From positions 1 to 64,000 of the forward strand of contig NZ_LRPE01000002.1 of NCBI RefSeq assembly GCF_001605885.1: a stretch of DNA of 64,000 nt, given 5' to 3'. This DNA is from Acinetobacter lactucae. Its GTDB lineage: Bacteria > Pseudomonadota > Gammaproteobacteria > Pseudomonadales > Moraxellaceae. Shown here in pieces: positions 32,718 to 42,440 of the stretch (its first letter is position 1; each line of letters opens with the position of its first letter). Made by a program: the position numbers and the translations under genes. The notes beneath the pieces were generated by a model. It was not told the origin of the DNA, ran no database searches, and saw only the letters and a program-made list of their open reading frames with translations.

Positions 32718-32933
32718 ATGCTAAAAGACATTACCATTATTGATTATCAAGGAAAGGAACTAAGAGCACAGGCAAGCTATAAAGAAGTAAATACTAATAA
32801 AATCAATTATTCATCTAGAGTTCAAAGAACCACTGTTGAATATATTTTGTTAAGAGGGGAATTTATTTACCCTACTTCAAATATGGTTTTCAACAGTTCC
32901 GATGGCAACAGCTATTATATAGAATATAAATGA
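32718..32933 (+). CDS. Hypothetical protein, 71 residues
   Basis: GGAG lies 8 bases before the ATG and a hairpin follows within a few bases. The product alternates polar and hydrophobic residues (KDITIIDYQGKELRAQASY, then VEYILLRGEFIYP), suggesting a small beta-barrel or SH3-like fold. No signal peptide. Not recognised. Confidence 0.6.
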   Translation: MLKDITIIDYQGKELRAQASYKEVNTNKINYSSRVQRTTVEYILLRGEFIYPTSNMVFNSSDGNSYYIEYK

Positions 32934-32934
32934 C

Positions 32935-32954
32935 TCACTTAGGTGGGTTTTTTA
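32935..32954 (+). terminator. Rho-independent terminator
   Basis: ACTCAC pairs with GTGGGT (one wobble) around TTAG, followed by T6. Confidence 0.65.
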
Positions 32955-33150
32955 ATAGTTGATTTTAAAAGGATAATGATGCGTTCTACTTTGATCCAAA
33001 ACCGAATTTTTTTAATTTTGCTGAGTTTTGATAGATATAGATGAAAACAGTAATGCAAAAGTAGAAGTAAGCATTAGATAGAGTAATAATTTCTCTTCTT
33101 TAACTCATGATATATTGATAGCAAGTGGATAATTAGAAAATTTAAAAGAT

Positions 33151-33510
33151 ATGAAAATATATATTTGTGTTGGTCTCTTGATAAGTCTGCTCTCAGCTTG
33201 TTCAAATAATAAATTAAATTCTGAGATTCCTAAACAAGTTCAAGGAAAACAACAAGATCAAAAACTTAAGCCACCAGGCACTAGCACAAGTAAAGAATGG
33301 GACTCGTCTTTTGATTGTGATCCTATTAAAGTTAAAAATCTTATTGGTAAAACTGGCTTAACAGACAAACAAGTTCTGTCGATGACAAATGCGAGAGTTT
33401 ATCGAAGTGCTTACGTTGGAGAACCAGTTACAGAAGAATTTCGCCCAGACAGAGTTACTATAGTAATCGACCCAAAAACAAAAAGAATAGTGGCTAGTTC
33501 ATGTGGTTAA
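33151..33510 (+). CDS. Lipoprotein with I78-type protease inhibitor domain
   Basis: 119 residues. Signal peptide with lipobox LLSAC (Cys 17). After a Gln/Lys-rich linker, residues ~55-119 read CDPIKVKNLIGKTG, ARVYRSAYVG, RPDRVTIVIDPKTKRI and end SSCG, the pattern of the I78 peptidase-inhibitor family with its single terminal disulfide (two Cys). Members inhibit serine proteases such as elastase or subtilisin. An outer-membrane-anchored copy could guard the cell surface against proteases. Family call is good; inhibition is inferred. Confidence 0.75.
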   Translation: MKIYICVGLLISLLSACSNNKLNSEIPKQVQGKQQDQKLKPPGTSTSKEWDSSFDCDPIKVKNLIGKTGLTDKQVLSMTNARVYRSAYVGEPVTEEFRPDRVTIVIDPKTKRIVASSCG

Positions 33511-33609
33511 TTAATTAAGAATACCTAAAAACTAAAGTATTGATAACAAATTCTTGATTGTAAAAAGCTCTAACTAATTTTATTTTTGAAGAGAAAAAAG
33601 GAGTTAATT

Positions 33610-33795
33610 ATGAAAAATCTTTTATTGATTTTGACTGTGTTGAGTGGGTTGAGTTTAACAGCTTGTGCTGTACATACTCGTGAAGGAAGTGTTGTGGTTG
33701 ATCCAGATGGTCGCTTGATTGACGGTGGCTATCATGATGGACGAAGTCATGGCCGTTTTTGTCCTCCTGGACAAGCGAAAAAGGGGAATTGCTAA
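33610..33795 (+). CDS. Small lipoprotein, 61 residues
   Basis: ATG 33610 has AAAGGAG 8 bases upstream; the TTG start eight codons earlier includes that site and is rejected. Lipobox LTAC (Cys 19). The mature peptide is Gly/His/Arg-rich (DGGYHDGRSHGRFCPPGQAKKGNC) with two Cys, possibly a metal-binding or disulfide-closed surface peptide. Similar short lipoproteins are common in Acinetobacter with no known role. Confidence 0.65.
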   Translation: MKNLLLILTVLSGLSLTACAVHTREGSVVVDPDGRLIDGGYHDGRSHGRFCPPGQAKKGNC

Positions 33796-33834
33796 AACTT
33801 AAAATAATTACAGTATGAGTTAGGTTTTGCTTGG

Positions 33835-33857
33835 AACCTCCTTTTGGGAGGTTTTTT
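33835..33857 (+). terminator. Rho-independent terminator
   Basis: AACCTCC pairs with GGAGGTT around a 5-base loop, then T-run. Confidence 0.85.
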
Positions 33858-33894
33858 GTGTTTAAGTCAATTAATAATAAAATTCCGCTAGTAC

Positions 33895-33990
33895 TTAGCT
33901 GTTAAGCACCCGCTTCTCAAGCATTTCCATAAAGGTTTTTAATAATTCAGCTTTACATTCAGATGTAGAAATTGCTACATCGTTCTCAAT
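33895..33990 (-). pseudogene. Relic of a LysR-type gene 3' end
   Basis: Minus-strand codons read ...AELLKTFMEMLEKRVLNS then stop. The intact LysR at 43028-43945 ends ILKTFMEMLEKRIVGS. DNA identity is perfect over 24 bases and fades on both sides. No start or DNA-binding part is present. Confidence 0.65.
33910..33933. repeat. Left copy of 24-bp direct repeat flanking the CDI locus
   Basis: Identical to 43043-43066 in the same orientation; similarity continues for ~10 more bases with small differences. The right copy is inside the LysR 3' end. The two copies bracket cdiB-cdiA-cdiI. Confidence 0.75.
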
Positions 33991-34241
33991 GAAGTAGGAA
34001 AAGTAATTGATTTTTAAAATTAATTTATATTGTAGTAGGATTTAATAATCTTGTAGACGTTTTCCTATCTAAGATTATCTAGATGCTAACAAGATCCTCA
34101 ATAATTCTAATTAATATGGCTTAAATAGAGGAGGATATCTTAATTCTGATAAATTTTATTTTATGCAAATATAAAGAAAAATTGAATAATATGTTTTTTT
34201 ATGTAAAATAAAGTTCTTATACGTACTTTTCTGTATATGTG

Positions 34242-35981
34242 ATGTTAACTAGAAATTTTATAACTTCTTCCCTTATTCTTTTTGCAGGTTTTCACCAATA
34301 TGTTTATGCAGTCGAAGATGTATCTTTGCCTAGTCAGGTGCTTCAAGATCAACGTTTAAAAGAGCTTAATCAGCAACTACAAGACCAGCTTGCCCAGCAA
34401 GCACCTTATCAAAACACAAAACCCTTACAGGATTTTAAGCGTCTGATTGTTGAAGAAAGCCCATGCGTAACGGTTAAAAAAATTAGTCTTGTCCCTTTAA
34501 ATGATCAGTCTGAGTCTGACTTACATCAATTTAACTTTGTGGTTAAGGCCATAAAAAAACACCCACAGAATATTTTGGGTAGATGTATTGGAACCAAAAG
34601 CTTACACAACATTGTCAACTATGCCCAAAACGAACTTTTAAAAAAGGGTTTTATTACCAGTCAAATTGTTGTGAGTCCGCAAGACTTAAATCAGGGTAAT
34701 TTAAACCTGAGTATACAAATCGGACGCTTGAATAAAATCATAATTCAAGAAGGGAAAATCTCGTCATTACAGCTTAAGACTGGCTTGCCCTTTAAAGCGG
34801 GTGACATTGTAAATTTAAAAAGACTTGATCAGGGTCTGGAAAACCTAAAACGTGTCTATGCGGTAGATATGCAAATTACTCCCGCAAGTGCTCAAGATAA
34901 AGAATTAACGGGTTATAGTGATTTAATACTCAAACTTCAACCACTACAAAAAGTTAATTTCAATTTAAGTATAGATGACTCGGGTAATCAGGACACCGGT
35001 ACCTACATGGGAAATATCGGGTTAGGCGTCAATAATCCATTTCATTTAAATGATATTTTATCGTTAAACGTGAGTCATTCATTAGATGACTTTCATGAAG
35101 ACTTAAACCGAAGTTACTTTGTTAGTTATCAGTTACCTGTTGGTTATTATGATTTAGGTCTTAGCTATAATGACTACCAATATAAGCAAACAGTCTTAGG
35201 TGCGAACGGTCCACTGCTTTACCATGGCAACAGCCAACAAGCCAACCTGAATTTGTCTCGTGTGATTAGCCGTAGCGGACAACATAAAACCAGTATTTAC
35301 GGGAAGATTTATCATAAAGAAAGCCAAAGTTTTATTGATGATATTGAAATTAGCGTACTACACCGTAAAACATCAGGCTGGAATTTAGGCGTTCAACACC
35401 GTCAATATTTAGGAAATGCGGTATTCGATAGCAGTATTGATTACCGTCGTGGGATGGGGACAAATGCTTGGACAGCACCTGAAGAAAATATTACAGATAA
35501 TAAGGGAAATCATCTTCCTGTTGAAGGTTACTCCCGTGCTCCACTTTTAAGTGCCGATTTACGTTTTAGTACACCATTTCTTTTGCTCGAAAAACCTGCT
35601 CAATATCGCTTTAACTGGCGTGGACAATATGCACCGAAAATTTTAGTACCTAACGACCGCTTTTATATTGGCGGGCGCTATAGCGTGCGTGGCTTTGATG
35701 GTGAACTCATGCTTTCCGGAGATAACGGACAGTATGTACAGCAAGAAATCAGCTTGAATGCACCAATTCCTAATACCCAGTTTTATATGGCAGTCGATCA
35801 GGGCTGGGTCAATGGTCACAATAGCATACCGGGTCAACGTTATTTACTCGGAAGCGTCTTAGGGCTACGCACCTATCAAAATAGTTTTTATCTGGATGCC
35901 TTTACAGGTCGGGGGCTAATTGCACCTGACAGCATAAAAAAAGACTGGGTTACCGGTTTTAGTATCAACCTTTCTTATTAA
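34242..35981 (+). CDS. cdiB: CdiB outer-membrane transporter (ShlB/FhaC/HecB family)
   Basis: 579 residues from ATG 34242 (a GTG lies one codon earlier). Signal peptide to about residue 20 (ITSSLILFAGFHQYVYA). Then a Gln-rich linker helix (DQRLKELNQQLQDQLAQQ), two POTRA domains (about 65-215; CVTVKKISL and IGRLNKIIIQEGKI) and a 16-strand Omp85-type barrel. VRGFDGE in loop L6 is the TpsB signature. It exports the CdiA protein encoded 24 bases downstream to the cell surface. No clear Shine-Dalgarno, so the start rests on the signal peptide. Confidence 0.92.
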   Translation: MLTRNFITSSLILFAGFHQYVYAVEDVSLPSQVLQDQRLKELNQQLQDQLAQQAPYQNTKPLQDFKRLIVEESPCVTVKKISLVPLNDQSESDLHQFNFVVKAIKKHPQNILGRCIGTKSLHNIVNYAQNELLKKGFITSQIVVSPQDLNQGNLNLSIQIGRLNKIIIQEGKISSLQLKTGLPFKAGDIVNLKRLDQGLENLKRVYAVDMQITPASAQDKELTGYSDLILKLQPLQKVNFNLSIDDSGNQDTGTYMGNIGLGVNNPFHLNDILSLNVSHSLDDFHEDLNRSYFVSYQLPVGYYDLGLSYNDYQYKQTVLGANGPLLYHGNSQQANLNLSRVISRSGQHKTSIYGKIYHKESQSFIDDIEISVLHRKTSGWNLGVQHRQYLGNAVFDSSIDYRRGMGTNAWTAPEENITDNKGNHLPVEGYSRAPLLSADLRFSTPFLLLEKPAQYRFNWRGQYAPKILVPNDRFYIGGRYSVRGFDGELMLSGDNGQYVQQEISLNAPIPNTQFYMAVDQGWVNGHNSIPGQRYLLGSVLGLRTYQNSFYLDAFTGRGLIAPDSIKKDWVTGFSINLSY

Positions 35982-36005
35982 TTTACTTTAGAAAAGACTT
36001 TATTC

Positions 36006-39000
36006 ATGAACAAGAATAGTTATCGCATTATTTATAGCAAAGCACGTCAAATGTTTGTGGCTGTGGCTGAAAATGTACGAAGCCAAACCAAGACATCGGG
36101 TCAAAGTGAAGCTAGCTCCCAGAACCAAATTAATAATACTGAATCTCAGGCATTTCATCAGCTCTGGCAAGTGAAAGCACTGGTTGCCAGTATAAGTTTG
36201 TGGATGCCTTTAGCACCAGTTTATGCAGGTATTGTAGCAGATAGTGCTGCAAATGCTGCGAATAGAGCAGTCATTGCTGCGGGTAAGAACTCAGCAGGTA
36301 CAGTTGTTCCTGTCGTTAATATTCAAACTCCAAAAAATGGGATATCCCATAATATTTATAAACAGTTTGATGTACTGGCAGAAGGTGCTGTACTGAATAA
36401 CAGCCGTCAGGGTGCTACAACAAAAACAGTAGGAAACGTTGCAGCCAACCCGTTTTTAGCTACAGGTGAAGCACGAGTTATTTTAAATGAAGTAAATTCA
36501 TCAGCGGCTTCACGCTTTGAGGGCAACTTGGAAGTTGCAGGGCAAATGGCTGATGTGATTATTGCCAATCCATCTGGTATTAACATTAAAGGTGGTGGCT
36601 TTATTAATGCCAATAAAGCAATTTTTACCACAGGGAAGCCTCAGTTAAATGCCGATGGCAGTATCAAGCAGTTTACGGTTGATCAAGGAAAAATTACGGT
36701 TTCAGCAAATCCTAATTCTAAATTTGGACTAGGTGGAAATAATAACGATGCAAATTATGTAGACCTCTATGCCCGTGCATTAGAACTCAGTGCTGAACTT
36801 CGTGCTAAAAATGATATTCAGGTCATTGCCGGGGCAAATAATGTCAGTGCAGATTTACAGGATGTTACGGCTAAAACTGGTACTGGAACCGCACCGACAT
36901 TAGCGGTAGATGTTAAAGCGCTTGGTGGGATGTATGCCAATAATATTTACTTGATGGGAACTGAAAAAGGTTTAGGCGTGACTAACGCAGGGACTCTTCA
37001 GGCAGTCAACAATCTGGTGATTACCAGTGCCGGAAAAATTGAACACAGTGGCACAATCAGTTCGACCAGTAAAACCCAGGGTTTAGTAAACATACAAACA
37101 ACGGGTACTGGTGCAGCTGCCGATATCAACTCATCAGGCAGTATTAACAGTAATAGCATGCTAAATATCGATTCAGGCAATAACCTGAATGTAAATGCTA
37201 AAGAAATTATTATTAATAACGGTAGCTTGGCTTCCTCTCCTTTAATGATCAATACTAAAGGTAATTTAAATTTAGCGGCGAATAGTCGAATTTTTAATGA
37301 TGCGCAGAGCGGGGATGTATATGTTGATGCAGCGAACATCAATCTGGCAACTAACGCAGGCATCACCAGTAACCGTGGTACAGCAAGCATACAGGTACAA
37401 AAAGACTTGGTTGCAGCAAAAGACGCAAAACTGATTGCTGCCAAAGATTTAAATGTTTTAAGTAATGGTAAGTTATCACTTACAGAGAACCATATACAGG
37501 CATCTTTAGGTTCAATCAACTTACAAGCAAATTCGGCTAATACCCAAAATATCATTGATCTTCAAGGTGGAACGATTTATGCGGGTAAAGATTTAAACCT
37601 CTATAGTTCAGGAGATTTAAATCTAAAGAATCTTGGATTTTCACTTGAAAACGCTGCGACACGTGTCAAAAACATTAAAGCCTACAGTGGACGTGATCTG
37701 GTCTGGAACAATGCTGACAAGGCACTTCCACTTATTACAGGCATGGTTCAGCTGGATGCAGCCAATAATTTAACTGTTACAGCAAAAGAAATTTCTAACA
37801 AAGACAGCATTCAACTCCATGCCAATCAAATAGCACTCAATAGTGCACTGACCTCACAAAAAAATATTGATGTGAGTTCTGAAATTGCTGATCTTGTTTT
37901 AAGTCAGGCACTCAAGGCTCAAGGTGATATTAATCTTACCGCACTAGCTGGTGGAGTTACTGCAAATAGCTTAAAGGCCACATCTTCGGCTGGAAAGATT
38001 TCTATACTTGCGAATAAAAATATAAATTTAAACTCGACCCAGACAAGCAAGGCGATGCCTTCAGCTGATAAAGATGAACTAACAACTGATCAGTCCATTA
38101 TTAGTGGTTTAAAAGGAGTAACGCTTGGTTCTATTGGTGATGGCACAGTGAACTTGCAATCAGTACAAGTTAATGCGAGTCAGGGCGATATATTAGTTTC
38201 AAGTAATAATGGAATAAATTTAAAGGCGAATACTGATGTAGTTGTTACTGCAAATAAGGGCCAAGTTAAAACGGTAAATAATATTCTAAAGGGACAAACC
38301 GTTTCGATAGAAAATAGCAAATCCGATATTAAAATACAAAATACAGATCTAAGCTCAACGGTTGGTAAACTTGCGATCAATAGTAGAGCAGGCATGAGTA
38401 CAATTATCGACAGCGTATTAACGTCAAAAGGTAATACTGAACTCTATGCAAAAGATTTACTGACTTTACAGGGTGTGAATGCTACATCAGACCAGCATCT
38501 GGCGGTAAGTTCTGGTCGTACGGTTTATAGCAATGCTGAGTATACGCCAGCGACCAAATGGATTGCGGATAAAGTCACTAACTTAACATCTAAGGGTGTT
38601 ACCTCTGTAACCGCTACAGGAAACCAGGTATTACAAAATACAAATTTAACCGGCGGGGCTGTTTTATTAGAGGCGGGCGGGTTTATTACAGGCCAGACTG
38701 GATTGAACTTAAATGCGGTTGGAAGTGAGTTACTCAAGAATGATACAAAGTTAAATAGCCTGAATGGTGACCTAACAATTCAAACCAATTCTAACTTAAC
38801 CATTGATCCTAAAGTTTATAGTTTAAAAGCAGTGGGTGATATTGAACTTGTTTCTAAAAACGGTAATCTGACTTTAATTGGACATAGTGGAGAAGATGGG
38901 ATTGGTTCTGAACGAGTTGTTAAGCTTAGTACACTAACCGGAGGAATTAGTTTAGAAGGAACAAGGGTTGAATTACAAGGTTCTGAGTTGGTTGCACAAA

Positions 39001-42000
39001 AAAACATTAAAATTTTAGCAAATAATGATGATGTTCAGGTAAGTGCTATTAAAAATAAACTCAATAATAATAAGTTGTCAGATGGCAATAAGTTGTTGGT
39101 TGATTTAATGGAAATAGATAATAAATTTAAGAAAATAAGTATTAATAATAAATATACAGAAAGTTTTCTTGCTGACGTTAAAATTCTTGAAAATGCGTAT
39201 GATATAGCTTTTCATTTTAATCCTTCTGCTTATGAGCAAGATGCTTCTTATCGAAAAGGAACTGATAAAGATATACAATTTTTTAATGAGTTTTATGATG
39301 GTTTTGTGAAAAAATATAGTGATATTATTGAGCCCAATATATCTTCTCAGCAATTAAATGGAACAAAATATTCTACTCAAATTTCAATAGCTGTTCCATT
39401 TGGTGATGGAGATTATGCTCGCAAGGAAGATATTTTAAGCCCAAATGGTTATTTTAAATATAAATATAATCAAAATGAGATTAGAAGTGAAATTGATTAT
39501 TTATCAAAATTAAATGGATACGAGCACTTTAGCTCCAAATTAGTTAGTAACATAGGGGATATTGATATTAATTCATCAAAAGGTATTTCTATTTCTGGTT
39601 CTGAATTAATGTCTAAAAAAGGACTAGTGAATATCGAAGCACTTGGAGCATTATCTCAAAATTATACAAGTACAGTACAAGGGAAGGATAAAAAACCTAA
39701 GACTCTTGGAGCAAGTGTTATTATTGATGGTTCACAGGATTTTTATGATAAAGGCAATGAAAATGATGAAAATTATAGTATGAGAACACTAGTTATCCCT
39801 ACCATTATTAATGGAGATAAAGGAGTTAACATAAGAGCGGTAGGGAAAACTAAGGATGATAATTTGGTTTTACAAGCTACTGGTATTATTGCAAAAAATG
39901 GTGATGTAAAAATAGAATCAAATAAAAGTATTTTATTTGATGCCGCAGTTGAACAAAGTTATGACCGTACAATAACTACTGAAAAGAAAAAATCATGGGG
40001 TGGTTTAAAGAAAAAATATATTACTACTGTTTCTGAAAATAATGAAACAAATGCGGCATCAGTTGATATTTCTGCAAAGAATATTTCGATTGAAACGAAG
40101 AAACTAGATCCCTCTGTAGATGCTAAGACACCAGATAATAATATTGATATTTACTCAGGTCGTTTCACTGCTAATGGTGGAAAAATTTCGATTAACTCTG
40201 GTGGTGATCTTAATTTTTACACAGTAGAAGAGAGTTCTAGCAGTAATGTAGATATTACAAAAAAATCATCATTTGCTAGTATTAAATACAATACCTCTAA
40301 AACTAATGCAACACGTACTCAAGTTAGTGAATTACCTGCAACCTTAACAGCAGATTATATTGGTACACAATCTGTTGGGGGAACACGATTGGTAGGAACT
40401 GAATTTGATTATTTAAAAGATATAACAATAAAAACAGGAGGAACACTAGAGTTAATTGCTGCTAAAACTTCTATTACAGAGTTGGTGAAAAAAGAAAAAA
40501 ATTCTGTAGTTTGGCAGTCAATGCAAGATAAAGGCTCAATTACTGAAACTGCTCAATTACCAAGTTTTAACGGTCCAGTTTTACCTACCTTTAAAGCGGC
40601 AGGTGGTTTAAGTGTACAAGTTCCAATTAGTGAAAAAGACGCTAATAAAGTAGAGCTACGTGATGCGATTCTTGATTTATCTAAAAAACCAGGGAACGAA
40701 TATTTAAAAGAATTAGTAAACCGAAAAGATGTAGATTGGCAAACAGTTTTATTAACTCAAAAAGATTGGGACTATAAACAGCAAGGTCTTACTGCTGCTG
40801 GTGCTGCAATTATTGTGATTATTATAACGATTGTAACCATGGGTACAGGAACTGCTGCAGCGGCAGGTGCGGCTGGAGGAACAGCAGCAAGTGGTACTAC
40901 AGTTGGTCTAGGCGCAAGCATGATTGGAACTGCTGGTGTGACTACGACTGCAGCAGGTGCAATCGTTCCATCAGCTCTAGGTGCTATGGCGAATGCAGCT
41001 GTTACAAGCTTAGCAACACAAGCAGGCATTAGTTTAATTAATAATGGCGGAGATATTGGTAAAACACTAAAAGATTTAGGAAGTAAAGATTCAATTAAGA
41101 ATTTGGCAGCTTCAGTTGTTACAGCAGGATTAATGAGCCAAGTTAGTACTGCTTTAAATTTAAAACCAGATAGTACAGTTTTATCAGATAGATTATTAAA
41201 TAACTTTACAAGTTCAGTCGGTTCTACATTAGTGCAAACTGCTATTAAGGGTGGAGACTTAGAGGAGAATCTTAAAGTTGCTCTACTTTCAGGACTTGCG
41301 GGTGCTTTACAAGGTGAGTTGGCAAGCCAAATAGGTGATAAATTAGATAAAGTAGACCCAAATGTATGGGAATATACTATTCATAAGATTGCCCATGCAG
41401 CAGTGGGGTGTGCAACAGCCGCTGCAACCAAGCAAAGTTGTGAAGCTGGTGCAATCGGAGCTGGAGTGGGAGAAATCGTTGCTAGTTTAATGCCAGGTCC
41501 AGTCAATGGTATAGAATACAATGAAGAAGAAAAATTAAAAATTAGAAATACTGGAAAGATTGTTGCTGGAGTTGTTTCTGCATACTCTGGTTATGATGTG
41601 AATACAGCAGCTAATTCTGCAGATATAGCAATACAAAATAATTCATTAGTAAAATTAGCTTCTACTGCTGGTAAGATTTTAGTTAAATCATTAGATGAGT
41701 TAAATGCTTTTAGAAAAGCAGGAAAAAACTTTACAGTTAATGATCTGAAAGCTTCTATTAAAAAGCAAGGTGCAGATGAGCTGCTTGGTATGGCAGATGA
41801 TTTATATAGTATCTTTGCAAGAAATACCTCAAATTTTGATAGGGTTATGGCAGCTATTGATTTAGTTGTTGGAACTGATTTAAAGAAAAGTAATGGTATT
41901 GCTTCTAGAAAAGTAGAAGAATTGATTCGCGATAAAGCATTTGTCCAAAGTTTAGCTGGAAAAAATGTCAATACGCCAGCTCTGCCTAACACACCATATC

Positions 42001-42416
42001 ATCCAGACATGGTATCTCTTAGAGCATTAACCCAAGCAGAAAAAAATGCGTGGATTACTCAGTTACCTCAAACTATAGTTAAGCAGAAAGTTACTGTAGG
42101 TGGTAAAGCAATAGATGTCGATCTAACAACAACATTAAATCGTATTGTTAATAATAAGCCTTTAAATAGTCGTGATGGAATAAAATATCAAAATATTTCA
42201 AAACCATCTATACCTTATAAACAACCTGGTATGCCTGTTTCAACAGGTAAAAATTTTGAAGAGTGGACTGTACCAACACCCGGAGTTGCTAGTAGAGGTA
42301 ATCAACGAATTATCATAGATAGAGATACTGGAATGTTATATTACACACCTAATCATTATGGCACTGCACAAACAGGAGCAGCCAATACTTGGCGTGTATT
42401 AGGAAAATTACCTTAA
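36006..42416 (+). CDS. cdiA: CdiA contact-dependent toxin with RNase tip
   Basis: 2136 residues. Extended signal region MNKNSYRIIYSKARQMFV (ESPR type) with the hydrophobic core near 58-75; TPS secretion domain about 76-320 with NPSGI at ~190; FHA-type beta-helix repeats to ~1010; an atypical, very AT-rich segment ~1012-1186 (likely receptor-binding region); FHA-2 repeats ~1187-1590; a hydrophobic pretoxin region ~1595-1680; then IQNN (1876-1879), the counterpart of VENN. The last ~110 residues form a microbial ribonuclease: FEEWTV (Glu2086), RGNQR (Arg2101) and TPNHY (His2117) match the base/acid set of RNase N1/T1/barnase. Delivered into neighbouring cells to cut RNA; the tip is modular and paired with the immunity gene behind. 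Confidence 0.93.
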   Translation: MNKNSYRIIYSKARQMFVAVAENVRSQTKTSGQSEASSQNQINNTESQAFHQLWQVKALVASISLWMPLAPVYAGIVADSAANAANRAVIAAGKNSAGTVVPVVNIQTPKNGISHNIYKQFDVLAEGAVLNNSRQGATTKTVGNVAANPFLATGEARVILNEVNSSAASRFEGNLEVAGQMADVIIANPSGINIKGGGFINANKAIFTTGKPQLNADGSIKQFTVDQGKITVSANPNSKFGLGGNNNDANYVDLYARALELSAELRAKNDIQVIAGANNVSADLQDVTAKTGTGTAPTLAVDVKALGGMYANNIYLMGTEKGLGVTNAGTLQAVNNLVITSAGKIEHSGTISSTSKTQGLVNIQTTGTGAAADINSSGSINSNSMLNIDSGNNLNVNAKEIIINNGSLASSPLMINTKGNLNLAANSRIFNDAQSGDVYVDAANINLATNAGITSNRGTASIQVQKDLVAAKDAKLIAAKDLNVLSNGKLSLTENHIQASLGSINLQANSANTQNIIDLQGGTIYAGKDLNLYSSGDLNLKNLGFSLENAATRVKNIKAYSGRDLVWNNADKALPLITGMVQLDAANNLTVTAKEISNKDSIQLHANQIALNSALTSQKNIDVSSEIADLVLSQALKAQGDINLTALAGGVTANSLKATSSAGKISILANKNINLNSTQTSKAMPSADKDELTTDQSIISGLKGVTLGSIGDGTVNLQSVQVNASQGDILVSSNNGINLKANTDVVVTANKGQVKTVNNILKGQTVSIENSKSDIKIQNTDLSSTVGKLAINSRAGMSTIIDSVLTSKGNTELYAKDLLTLQGVNATSDQHLAVSSGRTVYSNAEYTPATKWIADKVTNLTSKGVTSVTATGNQVLQNTNLTGGAVLLEAGGFITGQTGLNLNAVGSELLKNDTKLNSLNGDLTIQTNSNLTIDPKVYSLKAVGDIELVSKNGNLTLIGHSGEDGIGSERVVKLSTLTGGISLEGTRVELQGSELVAQKNIKILANNDDVQVSAIKNKLNNNKLSDGNKLLVDLMEIDNKFKKISINNKYTESFLADVKILENAYDIAFHFNPSAYEQDASYRKGTDKDIQFFNEFYDGFVKKYSDIIEPNISSQQLNGTKYSTQISIAVPFGDGDYARKEDILSPNGYFKYKYNQNEIRSEIDYLSKLNGYEHFSSKLVSNIGDIDINSSKGISISGSELMSKKGLVNIEALGALSQNYTSTVQGKDKKPKTLGASVIIDGSQDFYDKGNENDENYSMRTLVIPTIINGDKGVNIRAVGKTKDDNLVLQATGIIAKNGDVKIESNKSILFDAAVEQSYDRTITTEKKKSWGGLKKKYITTVSENNETNAASVDISAKNISIETKKLDPSVDAKTPDNNIDIYSGRFTANGGKISINSGGDLNFYTVEESSSSNVDITKKSSFASIKYNTSKTNATRTQVSELPATLTADYIGTQSVGGTRLVGTEFDYLKDITIKTGGTLELIAAKTSITELVKKEKNSVVWQSMQDKGSITETAQLPSFNGPVLPTFKAAGGLSVQVPISEKDANKVELRDAILDLSKKPGNEYLKELVNRKDVDWQTVLLTQKDWDYKQQGLTAAGAAIIVIIITIVTMGTGTAAAAGAAGGTAASGTTVGLGASMIGTAGVTTTAAGAIVPSALGAMANAAVTSLATQAGISLINNGGDIGKTLKDLGSKDSIKNLAASVVTAGLMSQVSTALNLKPDSTVLSDRLLNNFTSSVGSTLVQTAIKGGDLEENLKVALLSGLAGALQGELASQIGDKLDKVDPNVWEYTIHKIAHAAVGCATAAATKQSCEAGAIGAGVGEIVASLMPGPVNGIEYNEEEKLKIRNTGKIVAGVVSAYSGYDVNTAANSADIAIQNNSLVKLASTAGKILVKSLDELNAFRKAGKNFTVNDLKASIKKQGADELLGMADDLYSIFARNTSNFDRVMAAIDLVVGTDLKKSNGIASRKVEELIRDKAFVQSLAGKNVNTPALPNTPYHPDMVSLRALTQAEKNAWITQLPQTIVKQKVTVGGKAIDVDLTTTLNRIVNNKPLNSRDGIKYQNISKPSIPYKQPGMPVSTGKNFEEWTVPTPGVASRGNQRIIIDRDTGMLYYTPNHYGTAQTGAANTWRVLGKLP

Positions 42417-42440
42417 TATTTTTAATATAGGAGTTGTGGT

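Noticed and set aside
34239..34241. GTG as start of cdiB
   Set aside because: Adjacent ATG 34242 is the more usual codon and the signal peptide is unaffected; the choice cannot be proved.
36998..37555. 185-codon minus-strand frame inside cdiA
   Set aside because: Hydrophobic composition arises from reading beta-helix repeats in reverse; no start signals. The same holds for other antisense frames in cdiA.
36006..42416. CRISPR or tandem DNA repeat array within cdiA
   Set aside because: The repeats are protein-level beta-helix turns with diverged DNA; no constant spacer/repeat structure.
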